DNA from: Acidobacteriota bacterium
GTDB lineage: Bacteria > Acidobacteriota > Terriglobia > Acidiferrales > UBA7541
Assembly (NCBI GenBank): GCA_003224195.1
Contig: QHYP01000152.1
Coordinates: forward strand, 12,526-24,789
Length of the DNA stretch: 12,264 nucleotides
Direction: 5' to 3'
Each line of letters starts with the position of its first letter. Within the stretch, counting starts at the first letter, position 1. This document shows, piece by piece, positions 1 through 6,119 of this stretch. The notes below the pieces were generated by a model. The model was not told where the DNA came from and ran no database searches. It worked only from the letters and a program-made list of their open reading frames with translations. Made by a program: the position numbers and the translations under genes.

Positions 1-656
1 TCTTCACCAGGTGCTCTGCTTTTGCCGAAAGGTCTTCCGGAAAAGCAGGCAGGATGCGCGGGCCGCCTTCCATCAGCATGATCTGAGCTTTCTCTGGCCG
101 GATGTGACGGAAGTCGTGGCGGAGCGTTTCGCGCGCGATTTCGGCCAGCGCTCCGGCAAGCTCCATGCCCGTCGCGCCCCCGCCGACGATGACGAACGTG
201 AGCCAAGCCCGCGCCTCCTCGTCATTCGAGGACCGCTCGGCGCGTTCGAAGGCGTACAGGATTTTGTGGCGGATGGCGGTGGCCTCTTCGACGCTTTTCA
301 GGCTGGGCGCCCATTCGCGCCACGCATCGTTCCCGTAGTAGGAGGACTGCGAGCCGGTGGCGACGACCAGCGAGTCGTATTCAAATTCGGCGCCGTCGCG
401 CAAGATCACGCGCCTGGCGCGGGGATCCACGTCCACGGCTTCGCCCAGCAGGACGCGCGTGTTCTTCTGCCGGCTCAGCACGCCGCGCAACGGCGCGGCA
501 ATCTCGCCCGGAGAGAGCGAGCCGGTGGCCACTTGATAGAGCAGCGGCTGGAAGAGATGGAAATTGCGCCGGTCAATCAGCGTCACGTCCACTTGCGCGC
601 GCTTCAACTTCTGCGCCGCGCTCAAGCCGCCTCACCACTCTATGGCGCGCTGCCAT
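1..656 (-). pseudogene. ndh: Type II NADH dehydrogenase (NDH-2), frameshifted, runs off left edge
   Basis: NDH-2 is a membrane-attached flavoprotein that oxidises NADH and reduces quinone without pumping protons. From 631 to 1 an open minus-strand frame of 210 codons reads as NDH-2: it begins GGLSAAQKLKRA, continues with VTLIDRRNFHLFQPLLYQVA, then LVVATGS, and has the second (NADH) nucleotide-binding motif FVIVGGGATGMELAG near 167-198. The expected N-terminus lies in a different frame: ATG at 654-656 with a strong GGAGGG Shine-Dalgarno reads MAARHRVV, and the frame changes at 631/632. The family normally reads VVIVGAGFGGL here. IVGAGF is exactly what is absent, so about 17 nt are missing (the frame change fits 2 mod 3), removing the FAD-binding GxGxxG and the reading frame. 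Seen: the two frames and the motifs. Inferred: the deletion size. It is either a true pseudogene or an assembly error; the C-terminal half is outside the window. Confidence 0.85.
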
Positions 657-806
657 CTAGCCCTCCGGAAGATTCCTCCAAATTTTGCCCTCGCAATAGC
701 CAAGGATTCATACGATTTGCACAGCTCTTCCCGCGTGCGTCCTATCATTTCATTCCGGACTGCACAACCCTGCCTTTCGCGGATATCATCTCACGCTGGG
801 TAAAAC

Positions 807-823
807 AGAAGAGAAGCTCTTCT
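807..823. other. Perfect 7-bp dyad just upstream of the CPBP-like gene
   Basis: AGAAGAG (807-813), a 3-nt spacer AAG, and CTCTTCT (817-823) form a perfect inverted repeat ending 10 nt before the start codon at 834. On the minus strand the same hairpin is followed by GTTTTA, so a weak terminator-like reading is possible, but no gene ends into it from that side. An operator or a hairpin that limits ribosome access to the plus-strand gene is equally possible. The rest of 657-833, the divergent gap between ndh and this gene, shows no convincing promoter: TATCAT occurs twice (near 754 and 784) but without a well-placed -35. Confidence 0.35.
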
Positions 824-833
824 TATTGCCGAA

Positions 834-1835
834 ATGACCAGATCCGAACGCAGCGACTTGGAGTTCCGCGTCTTGCGGTTGCTTTGCCAATCCGCCCTGA
901 GCCGCGGGTCGCGCGAATCATTGCTTCGCGGCATCGACCCGGCGATCTTCCTCGAACCCTCGCACTGCATCGTCTATGAGGAACTCTGCGCTCTCAGCCA
1001 GCTTCCCTCGGATCGCCTCCGCGAGTTGCTTCCCGCGCGCGTGACGAACCGCGGTTTCCCCGACTTCGATTTTGACGCCTTGTTGGAGGCCGCTCCTTCG
1101 CGCGGAAAGGAACTCGAAGACCTCCTCGCCGCGCTCCGCACTCTGAGGGAATGGGATCAGGAAAAGATGGGCCGCCCGTTAAAGATATCGCTGAGAAGCG
1201 TACCGTCAGTTCGCTGGATCTGCCTTTCGGAAGCCTTTGCGTTTTCCATGTTTGTGGGCCTCTACATCTGGCGATTGCAGACCTCACACGCTTCCTCATG
1301 GATTCTTTTCCCCGGCTGGCTCATCCTCAGCTTTGCACTTCATAGGGACACGCCGAAAACGATGGGCTGGCGCGCGGATAACTTATGGCCCGCGACGCGC
1401 CGCGCGGCGATGGTAATCGGCACCTTCATCGTTGGCGTCTGCGTGGCGGGGATTTTCCTCGGCGCGCTGCACCGGCTGCCGGAGCATTTGGTCTACCCGC
1501 GTCGATTCGGCAGCTATCTCGCGTTTTGCCTGCTCCAGCAGGTCGCTCTACAGTCCTTCCTCATGAACCGGCTCCTCGCGGCAATCAAGAACGAACGCAT
1601 TGCCGCTCTTCTCGCGGGCGGCATCTTCGCCGCGCTGCACTGGCCGAATCCCGTGCTGGTTCCTCTCACGTTCATCGGAGGCACGGCGATGTGCTGGCTC
1701 TTCGCGCGCGAACGCAATATCTTGCCGCTCGCGCTTGGCCAGGCGATTCTGGGCGCACTCGTCTGGTGGGCTTTTCCGCTGGCGTGGCACCACGCGATGC
1801 GGGTCGGCCCGGGATTCTACACGTATCTCCGCTGA
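834..1835 (+). CDS. CPBP-like (CAAX protease/bacteriocin-processing) membrane protein with an N-terminal soluble region
   Basis: A 333-residue protein in two parts. Residues 1 to about 115 are soluble and helical; the stretch around 37-52 (AIFLEPSHCIVYEEL) resembles the DnaB N-terminal fold pattern (PxH-x-I/V-[FY]-x-x-L), as seen in short hypothetical proteins of Acidobacteria. This is a recollection, not a search result. Residues from about 128 form several membrane helices typical of the CPBP/Abi intramembrane protease family: motif 2 is FAALHWPNP (His269). Motif 1, normally EExxxR, reads QQVALQSFLMNRL (Gln235, Gln236), and motif 3 has Gln303 where His is usual, so catalysis is doubtful; Gln-type CPBP variants may have other roles. 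The start at 834 lacks a clear Shine-Dalgarno. An internal ATG at 1167 preceded by AGGAAAAG would give the membrane domain alone, so the ORF could be a fusion of two genes. It is convergent with amrS, 13 nt apart. Confidence 0.7.
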   Translation: MTRSERSDLEFRVLRLLCQSALSRGSRESLLRGIDPAIFLEPSHCIVYEELCALSQLPSDRLRELLPARVTNRGFPDFDFDALLEAAPSRGKELEDLLAALRTLREWDQEKMGRPLKISLRSVPSVRWICLSEAFAFSMFVGLYIWRLQTSHASSWILFPGWLILSFALHRDTPKTMGWRADNLWPATRRAAMVIGTFIVGVCVAGIFLGALHRLPEHLVYPRRFGSYLAFCLLQQVALQSFLMNRLLAAIKNERIAALLAGGIFAALHWPNPVLVPLTFIGGTAMCWLFARERNILPLALGQAILGALVWWAFPLAWHHAMRVGPGFYTYLR

Positions 1836-1848
1836 CTGCCCGTAGCGC

Positions 1849-2970
1849 CTACAAATTCAGGTGATCGTACTTTTCCGTGCTCTGTGCAGCTTTGGGGAGG
1901 ACTTTGAGTGGAGTCCTGCCGCGCGGATTCTCCCAGCGTCCCGGAATTTCAAGACCGCAGTTCGGGCACGCACCCTTCTTCAAATGGTTTTCCAGGACGT
2001 CGTGCCAGGATCGGCGGATCAGGAGCGTCTCACACTTCGGGCAGTGCGTATGTGCGCCATCGCTGTAGATATTTCCCTCGTAAACGTAATGGAGTCCCAC
2101 CGCGCGCGCGATCTTGCGGGCGCGATGCAGCGTTTCGGGAGGCGTGCGCGGCTTGTCTTGCAATTTGAAATCGGGATGAAACGCCGTGAAGTGCAGCGGC
2201 ACATCGGGGCCGAGATGCTCCAAAACCCATTCCGCCAATTTGCGCGTCTCCGCCGGATCATCGTTCAGCGTCGGGATCATCAGGTTGGTGATCTCGAACC
2301 AGACGTTGGTCTCGTTTTTCAGCCACTCGAGAGTTTCGAGCACGGGTTGAAGATGCGTGAGCGTGATTTTCCCGTAGAAGTTCTCGGTGAAGGCTTTGAG
2401 GTCCACGTTCGCGGCATCGATGTGGTCGTAGATGTCGTGAAACGCTTCGTAGGTGATGTAGCCGTTTGTGACCATCACGGTGTTCAGCCCATATTCCTTG
2501 GCCGCCTGGCAGATGTCGATCACATACTCGCCCCAGATGGTGGGCTCGTTGTACGTGAAGGCGAGCGAAGGGCAGCCATACTTGAGGGCCAGGAGCGGAA
2601 TATCTTCGGGAGGGATATGGGTCGAGTGCACCTGATCGTGATGCGACTTCGAGATGTCCCAGTTTTGGCAGAAAAAACAGCCCATGTTGCAGCCCGCAGT
2701 GCCCATGGAAAAAATACGCGTTCCCGGAATGAAGTGGTTCAGCGGCTTTTTTTCGATGGGATCAATCTGGAGCGCGGCGGGCGAAGCGTAGCCTAAGTTA
2801 TAGAGCTTTCCATCTTGATTGATGCGGATGAAACAGAAGCCCGATTGGCCGAGGCCGATGTGGCAATGCCGCGGGCAGAGATAACAGTGGACTCGGCCGT
2901 TGGGCTCCGGCTCCCACCAGCGCGCTTCATGCAACGTATCCGTCTTCTGGAGGATCTTCAGCTCTTTCAC
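1849..2970 (-). CDS. amrS: AmmeMemoRadiSam system radical SAM enzyme AmrS
   Basis: A 373-residue radical SAM protein of the AmrS family, named for the frequent co-occurrence of AMMECR1, Memo and this enzyme; its reaction is not firmly settled to my knowledge. The [4Fe-4S]/SAM motif is CNMGCFFCQNW at about residues 94-104. An N-terminal Cys pair in CYLCPRHC and C-terminal zinc-ribbon-like pairs (CPKC, CPNCG) are all present, with the family signatures FTYNEPTIW, EGNIYSDGAHTHCP and EIPGRW. The start is GTG at 2968-2970, preceded on the minus strand by a purine-rich GGAGAAGGGAAGGGGG ribosome site. Length and motifs are normal, so this gene is intact. No AMMECR1 or Memo partner is in the window. 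Upstream on the same strand lies the lactate permease remnant, ending 107 nt away. Confidence 0.93.
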   Translation of the reverse strand: MKELKILQKTDTLHEARWWEPEPNGRVHCYLCPRHCHIGLGQSGFCFIRINQDGKLYNLGYASPAALQIDPIEKKPLNHFIPGTRIFSMGTAGCNMGCFFCQNWDISKSHHDQVHSTHIPPEDIPLLALKYGCPSLAFTYNEPTIWGEYVIDICQAAKEYGLNTVMVTNGYITYEAFHDIYDHIDAANVDLKAFTENFYGKITLTHLQPVLETLEWLKNETNVWFEITNLMIPTLNDDPAETRKLAEWVLEHLGPDVPLHFTAFHPDFKLQDKPRTPPETLHRARKIARAVGLHYVYEGNIYSDGAHTHCPKCETLLIRRSWHDVLENHLKKGACPNCGLEIPGRWENPRGRTPLKVLPKAAQSTEKYDHLNL

Positions 2971-3077
2971 CGATCCCCCTTCCCTTCTCCAAGGCCCTGT
3001 ATTTCATCATACACCGAATCGTCGCAGGGAATCGCGTCTCGTCACACCCTGCAACCGGCCTTCCCATTTTCCGCACT

Positions 3078-3483
3078 TCATCGCGTCCAGGCGCCGCCCC
3101 AGTGCGAATACAGAACGACAATCGCGCCGATCAACGCCATCAGAAGCAGGCTGTGCTTCAACACCTTGCGGAAGAGCCTCGCCTCGTCATCTCGCGGGAG
3201 TCCGGTCTCGCGACAGCCCGCCGACGGAGTCCTTCAAAATTTCAAACTGTCCGGAGGTTTCGGTAAGGCGGAATAGAAGAATGGTCGTAAAGACCACCCA
3301 GCCGATGGGAAAAAGCCCGAAGGCCGCGCCATAGGCCGCGGCGCTCCATCCTCCAAGCGATGCAATCCACGAGGCCTTCCGCCGCACGCCCGGCAGATAC
3401 AACAACACAAAAATCGGCGCCGCAGCGGCGAGCACCGAGAGCCACAGGCTGCGCGCTACAGGGAGGTAGTTCTGTTCTCACAC
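3078..3483 (-). pseudogene. lctP: L-lactate permease (LctP/LldP family) remnant: head joined to tail
   Basis: LctP is a polytopic inner-membrane importer of lactate or glycolate, normally around 500-550 residues. Here a frame from about 3477 reads QNYLPVARSLWLSVLAAAAP, then YGAAFGLFPIGWVVF and SGQFEILKDSVGGLSRDR: this is the family's N-terminal region. After a frame change near 3205 the next frame reads EARLFRKVLKHSLLLMALIG to a stop at 3078-3080, which matches the extreme C-terminus. The roughly 400 residues between are gone. Further damage is likely: the probable start GTG (3481-3483) is followed directly by TGA where the family usually has Trp (TGG), and the head looks about 25 residues short before YGAAFGL. 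Seen: the segments and frames. Inferred: the deletions and the nonsense change. It cannot encode a transporter. Confidence 0.8.
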
Positions 3484-3511
3484 GGACCGCCCCACACCTC
3501 GGAACGCGCCC

Positions 3512-3540
3512 TACTTAGCCACAGAAGGTGCAACTGTCAA
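3512..3540 (-). promoter_or_regulatory. Candidate sigma-70-type promoter ahead of the lactate permease remnant
   Basis: On the minus strand a perfect TTGACA (-35, 3535-3540) is followed after 17 nt by TAAGTA (3512-3517), a poor -10. It lies about 30-55 nt upstream of the remnant's likely start at 3483, directly after a possible terminator, which is the right place for the permease promoter. The -10 matches only the leading TA, so this is tentative. Confidence 0.3.
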
Positions 3541-3563
3541 GCAAAATGCCCGGCTTGGCGGGC
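3541..3563 (-). terminator. Weak intrinsic terminator candidate after the 74-residue gene
   Basis: On the minus strand GCCCG, a 6-nt loop CCAAGC, and CGGGC (3548-3563) are followed by ATTTTGC. The stem is short and the T tract is only four bases, but it sits between the end of the small gene (3694) and the TTGACA of the candidate permease promoter. Confidence 0.35.
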
Positions 3564-3693
3564 GATTATCCGCGCAGATGCGGTGGCACGGTCTGTCGTA
3601 TAGCGGAATCGAGAGAAGCGCCGCCCGGCTCCAAATGCCACACGCTGGAGCGCCTGTTTCACTCGTGCGGCGGGAAACACCCCTCGCACTGGA

Positions 3694-3918
3694 TTACGCG
3701 TGGCGGCGCTGTGCTTGTTGCCGCTCGCCAGCCCAGTCCACGAACCGCTTCAGGTGCGACCGGTATTTCCACAGGAGATGGAGGAACTTCCCGGCGTCCA
3801 GTTCGGCAGCTTCCTTCCCAAGGAAGGTCTCAAATCTCCAACGAAGATAAGGACTTTTCCACGGTTTCAGCCGGTACCCCCTTGCAACGGTCCAGTAGTA
3901 GCGCAGCATGTTCCACAT
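3694..3918 (-). CDS. Small basic, aromatic-rich protein of unknown function (74 aa)
   Basis: I do not recognise a named family. ATG at 3916-3918 has the purine stretch AAGAAGAG a few bases upstream, and codon use is normal for the window. The product begins MWNMLRYYWTVARGYRLKPW and is rich in Trp, Tyr, Arg and Lys, with a motif-like KSPYLRWRFETF in the first half and a helical acidic/basic second half containing FLHLLWKYRSHLKRFVDW. It has no signal peptide or membrane helix and is probably a compact cytoplasmic helical protein. Proteins of this look occur, as far as I recall, as conserved hypotheticals in Acidobacteria. A longer reading starting at 4218 is possible in the same frame, but its upstream part is better explained by a separate SnoaL-like relic. 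It stands alone: a broken gene lies on each side. Confidence 0.6.
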   Translation of the reverse strand: MWNMLRYYWTVARGYRLKPWKSPYLRWRFETFLGKEAAELDAGKFLHLLWKYRSHLKRFVDWAGERQQAQRRHA

Positions 3919-3961
3919 AGTCGCTCTTCTTTCTTCGATCAGTTCCCGGAGAGTGGGGGGA

Positions 3962-4218
3962 CTAATGCTTGTCGACGATAGCCCAATTGGCATCGCGCTT
4001 CTTCCAACCCCCGTGTAGCGGGCGCTGATCTCAGAGATGTTGCCGTCCTTTCTCATTTCAGAAAAATGCCCTGGAAGCATCATCCAGGTCGCAGGTCCGC
4101 AAAGACCCGCCTTGAAATCCTTGGCCGACGCGCTCCGCAGGCCCGTGGGCACACAGACCACTATCGTCCTCGTGACAAATCTAAAGAAAGCGTTACGGGC
4201 CGGGCCGGTGAAGGCCAA
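3962..4218 (-). pseudogene. SnoaL/DUF4440-like (NTF2 fold) protein relic with a 1-nt frameshift
   Basis: The minus-strand frame from about 4218 reads SASAKDFKAGLCGPATW, then GHFSEMRKDGNISEISARYT, and changes frame near 4004-4012. If one T is added (GTTGG to GTTTGG), the reading continues VWKKRDANWAIVDKH and stops at TAG (3962-3964). The pattern R-[FY]-T-x-V-W-x-K-R-x-x-x-W-x-I-V-x-x-H is the classic end of SnoaL-like/DUF4440 domains, which are NTF2-fold cone proteins often of unknown substrate. The N-terminal half of the domain is not recognisable and the start at 4218 (TTG) is only a frame limit. Between this relic and the metalloregulator gene (4219-4348) I see nothing I can support. The function was not identifiable even when intact. 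Confidence 0.5.
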
Positions 4219-4348
4219 TCTGGTGGCACCAAACCTAGTCCAAAACCCTACCTAATTGCAAGGAAAGGGCCTGCAGTATGGCCTGGGCTTCTGGATGGGA
4301 GCGTCAAATCCCCGCCCGAAAGCCTTGCTCGACGAGCGCGCATGACTC

Positions 4349-5017
4349 TCAGGCGGCGAGGCGCTTGACCCAGATGCGCGAGGTGGCGGGTTTGCCGAGG
4401 TGAATGGTTTTCCCGGCGGACCGCAGGGTCATCGTCTCATCGTATTCGCGCCTCTTCACTTCGACCCTTGTCGCCGGCCGCAGCTTCAGCCCATCGAGAA
4501 ATTCCAAGAACTTTCCGTCCTTTTCATAGACGCAAACAATCTCCGCGCTTTCCCCGGCCCTTAGATCGGCCAGCAGCACGGCGCCTTGCTGCCGCAACTT
4601 GGCCATCCCGCCCTGCAACGGAACGCCATGAGGGCACGCGCTCCTGCTTCCAAAGCGCTTCAGCAGCAGCGTCTCGATTTCCGGCGAGATGGCGTGCTCG
4701 AGCCGCTCCGCCTCGTCGTGCGCCCGCGCCCAGGAGAGGCCGATCACGTCCGTGAGCAGCATCTCTGCGAGTTGATGCCGCAATGCGAGCCGCTGTGCCA
4801 CTTGCCGGCCCTTCTTCGTCAGTCCGATTCCGCCGCCGCGGGCAAAGCGCACATACGAATCGCGGGCCATACGCTTCAGGGCCGCGTTCACCGCGGGCGG
4901 TGTCACGCCCAATTCTTCGGCCAGCCGCGCGCTGATCGGTGTTTGGTCCTGTTCGAGCATCTCCCAGATGGCCTTCAAATAGTCCTCTTGCGAGACGCTC
5001 GTCTTTTGCCGCTGCAC
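4349..5017 (-). CDS. DtxR/MntR-family metal-dependent transcriptional regulator with FeoA-like C-terminal domain
   Basis: A 222-residue cytoplasmic repressor expected to bind operator DNA when loaded with Mn(II) or Fe(II). Residues 8-75 form the winged helix (SQEDYLKAIW, then ISARLAEELGVTPPAVNAAL). The dimerisation/metal region carries HDEAERLEH: His100, Glu104, Glu107 and His108 align with DtxR His98, Cys102, Glu105 and His106. Glu at the Cys102 position and Asp12 at the DtxR Met10 position are MntR-like, which favours manganese sensing, but MntR itself lacks the extra domain seen here. A CPHGVPL turn (128-134, usually DPHG.P) leads to a FeoA/SH3-like domain at about 148-222. The start is GTG 5015-5017 with GGGGAGAG upstream. 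It follows the phosphatase gene by 19 nt and is probably co-transcribed with it. Its target genes are not evident in the window. Confidence 0.9.
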   Translation of the reverse strand: MQRQKTSVSQEDYLKAIWEMLEQDQTPISARLAEELGVTPPAVNAALKRMARDSYVRFARGGGIGLTKKGRQVAQRLALRHQLAEMLLTDVIGLSWARAHDEAERLEHAISPEIETLLLKRFGSRSACPHGVPLQGGMAKLRQQGAVLLADLRAGESAEIVCVYEKDGKFLEFLDGLKLRPATRVEVKRREYDETMTLRSAGKTIHLGKPATSRIWVKRLAA

Positions 5018-5036
5018 GCTTGCTCTCCCCGCTTGC

Positions 5037-5465
5037 CTACCGCCTCGCTCCTTGCGTCTTCCGCGCCCTGAGTCGCCGCGCCAAATCTCGCACTCTGCCC
5101 TCTATCTCGATCACGATTCTCTGATACGTCTCGATGTCGTCGCCATAAGGATCGTCGACGTCCCAATCCTCGACCTTGTCGAATTCTTGGAACGCAAGGT
5201 CCCGCGGCCGGCCGCTCATGTTGATGACGAGGTCTGCAGCGTCCCATGCTTGGGGCAAGATCGGCTTCGACGCCAACCCTTCCGCCGGGTAGCCGTTCGC
5301 CACGAGCGCTCGCCGCGTCATTTCCATGATGTGGCCAAGCGGGGCAAGCCCCGCGCTCGAGACTTCCATGACGTCGCTGGCGATCTCCCGCGCGACGGCT
5401 TCCGCCATCGGACTGCGGCAGGAGTTCCCCAAGCAAATAAACAGCACCTTTGTGCGCCGGGCCAT
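5037..5465 (-). CDS. Low-molecular-weight protein-tyrosine phosphatase / arsenate reductase-like protein
   Basis: A 142-residue cytosolic enzyme of the LMW-PTP fold, which includes tyrosine phosphatases and thioredoxin-coupled arsenate reductases. The active-site loop CLGNSCRSP gives nucleophile Cys11 and Arg17 (C-x5-R), and DPYG supplies the general acid Asp105. Length and motif order are normal. ATG at 5463-5465 was chosen because the next residues lead directly into the first beta strand (VLFICLGNSC) and AGGGA lies 5 nt upstream; the longer reading to 5537 would add 24 residues without family similarity. No ars operon gene or tyrosine kinase is near, and an arsenate reductase of the ArsC type would need a further Cys pair that is not present, so phosphatase is the better guess. 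The metalloregulator gene follows after 19 nt. Confidence 0.88.
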   Translation of the reverse strand: MARRTKVLFICLGNSCRSPMAEAVAREIASDVMEVSSAGLAPLGHIMEMTRRALVANGYPAEGLASKPILPQAWDAADLVINMSGRPRDLAFQEFDKVEDWDVDDPYGDDIETYQRIVIEIEGRVRDLARRLRARKTQGARR

Positions 5466-5536
5466 GATCCCTGGGACTCTCACTCTCAGCGTACAGCCGG
5501 ACTGAGTTTCGCGCCAAGAGAATCCGCTCGCGCCCA

Positions 5537-5554
5537 CCGGGTGAATGCACCCGG
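5537..5554. other. Perfect 7-bp hairpin in the gap ahead of the phosphatase gene
   Basis: CCGGGTG (5537-5543), loop AATG, CACCCGG (5548-5554) is a strong GC-rich hairpin about 72 nt upstream of the phosphatase start, in the 150-nt gap after the GAF gene. No T tract follows on either strand, so it is not a standard intrinsic terminator. A Rho-linked end, a leader structure or an operator is possible. The rest of the gap holds two copies of GCCGGCGCCG (near 5574 and 5605) but no clear promoter. Confidence 0.4.
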
Positions 5555-5615
5555 GAGGTAGAGCGTCAAATCGGCGCCGGCCATGATTAAGTGCAATTTT
5601 TCGCGGCGCCGGCGA

Positions 5616-6083
5616 TTAGGATAGGCGCTTGAAAAGAGGAAGGATGATTTGTGCGCAGCGCCCGAGGAAGCGTTCGTCGCCCTCACCGAAAGCATTTACT
5701 TGCCCGCTCTCGACATCGATCAAACCGACGACATGTCCGGTTGTGGTGACCACCGGCACGATGATCTCAGCCCGCGTGCTCCCAAAAGTGGTGAGCCACC
5801 GCGGATCTCTCCGCACGTCGGCGACATTCACAATTCCGCGTGACGCTACCGCCGCGCCGCAGAGCCCCTCGGTTACCGGAAAGTGCGGAACCGCCGGCGC
5901 TACTGTGCCGGTCCACGCCATGGCGCGAATCTCCGTCGCGGTGACCTCATACACCCCGACCCAGCGATAGCCTTGCTCTCCGCGGATCATTTGTGCAATT
6001 TCGCCCGCAGCTTGCGAACGGCTCGTTGCGCGGGCGAGGGCGTAGGCGAGCCGCGCGCAAAACTCGTCATGGCCGCTGGTCAT
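5616..6083 (-). CDS. GAF-domain protein of the free methionine-(R)-sulfoxide reductase-like type, catalytic Cys not evident
   Basis: A single GAF domain of 155 residues, cytoplasmic. Recognisable features are YRWVGVYEV (strand 2), TEGLCGAAVASRGIVNVADV (71-90), DPRW, EIIVPV and VVGLIDVES. The arrangement GLCGAAVA...ADV..DPR...EIIVPV...GLIDV is that of fRMsr (MsrC) and its relatives. In fRMsr three Cys take part; here only Cys75 (the GxCG position) is kept, and the stretch before EIIVPV, where the catalytic Cys should sit, reads TTFGSTRA. It is therefore probably a ligand-binding GAF protein rather than an active reductase. The start ATG 6081-6083 has no clear Shine-Dalgarno. It follows pdxT by 36 nt on the same strand, so translation could depend on the upstream gene. 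Confidence 0.78.
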   Translation of the reverse strand: MTSGHDEFCARLAYALARATSRSQAAGEIAQMIRGEQGYRWVGVYEVTATEIRAMAWTGTVAPAVPHFPVTEGLCGAAVASRGIVNVADVRRDPRWLTTFGSTRAEIIVPVVTTTGHVVGLIDVESGQVNAFGEGDERFLGRCAQIILPLFKRLS

Positions 6084-6119
6084 TTTCGAGGAAATCGTTC
6101 CATGGATATTGGGACGAAG

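Noticed and set aside
11..979. Plus-strand 322-codon open frame
   Set aside because: It is the complement of the Ndh coding sequence, which carries clear family motifs on the minus strand, and then overlaps the CPBP-like gene in another frame. GC-rich DNA often leaves such frames open.
1861..2796. Plus-strand 311-codon open frame opposite amrS
   Set aside because: The amrS reading has all radical SAM motifs; the opposite frame is arginine/valine-rich with no family resemblance.
3694..4218. 174-residue ORF as a single gene
   Set aside because: Its first part is explained by a frameshifted SnoaL-like domain that ends at 3962; the 74-residue gene has its own start and ribosome site.
4270..4344. 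Plus-strand stretch reading YGLGFWMGASNPRPKALLDE before a stop
   Set aside because: It looks protein-like, but a stop lies just upstream, no family is recognised, and the opposite strand reads equally well in a short frame.
5037..5537. Longer start for the phosphatase (166 residues)
   Set aside because: The 24 extra residues have no LMW-PTP counterpart and would run through the GC hairpin; ATG 5465 has its own ribosome site.
5486..5584. Minus-strand 32-codon ORF starting MAGADLTLYLPGAF
   Set aside because: It looks protein-like and might be another relic, but it is too short, overlaps a hairpin, and has no clear ribosome site or recognisable family.
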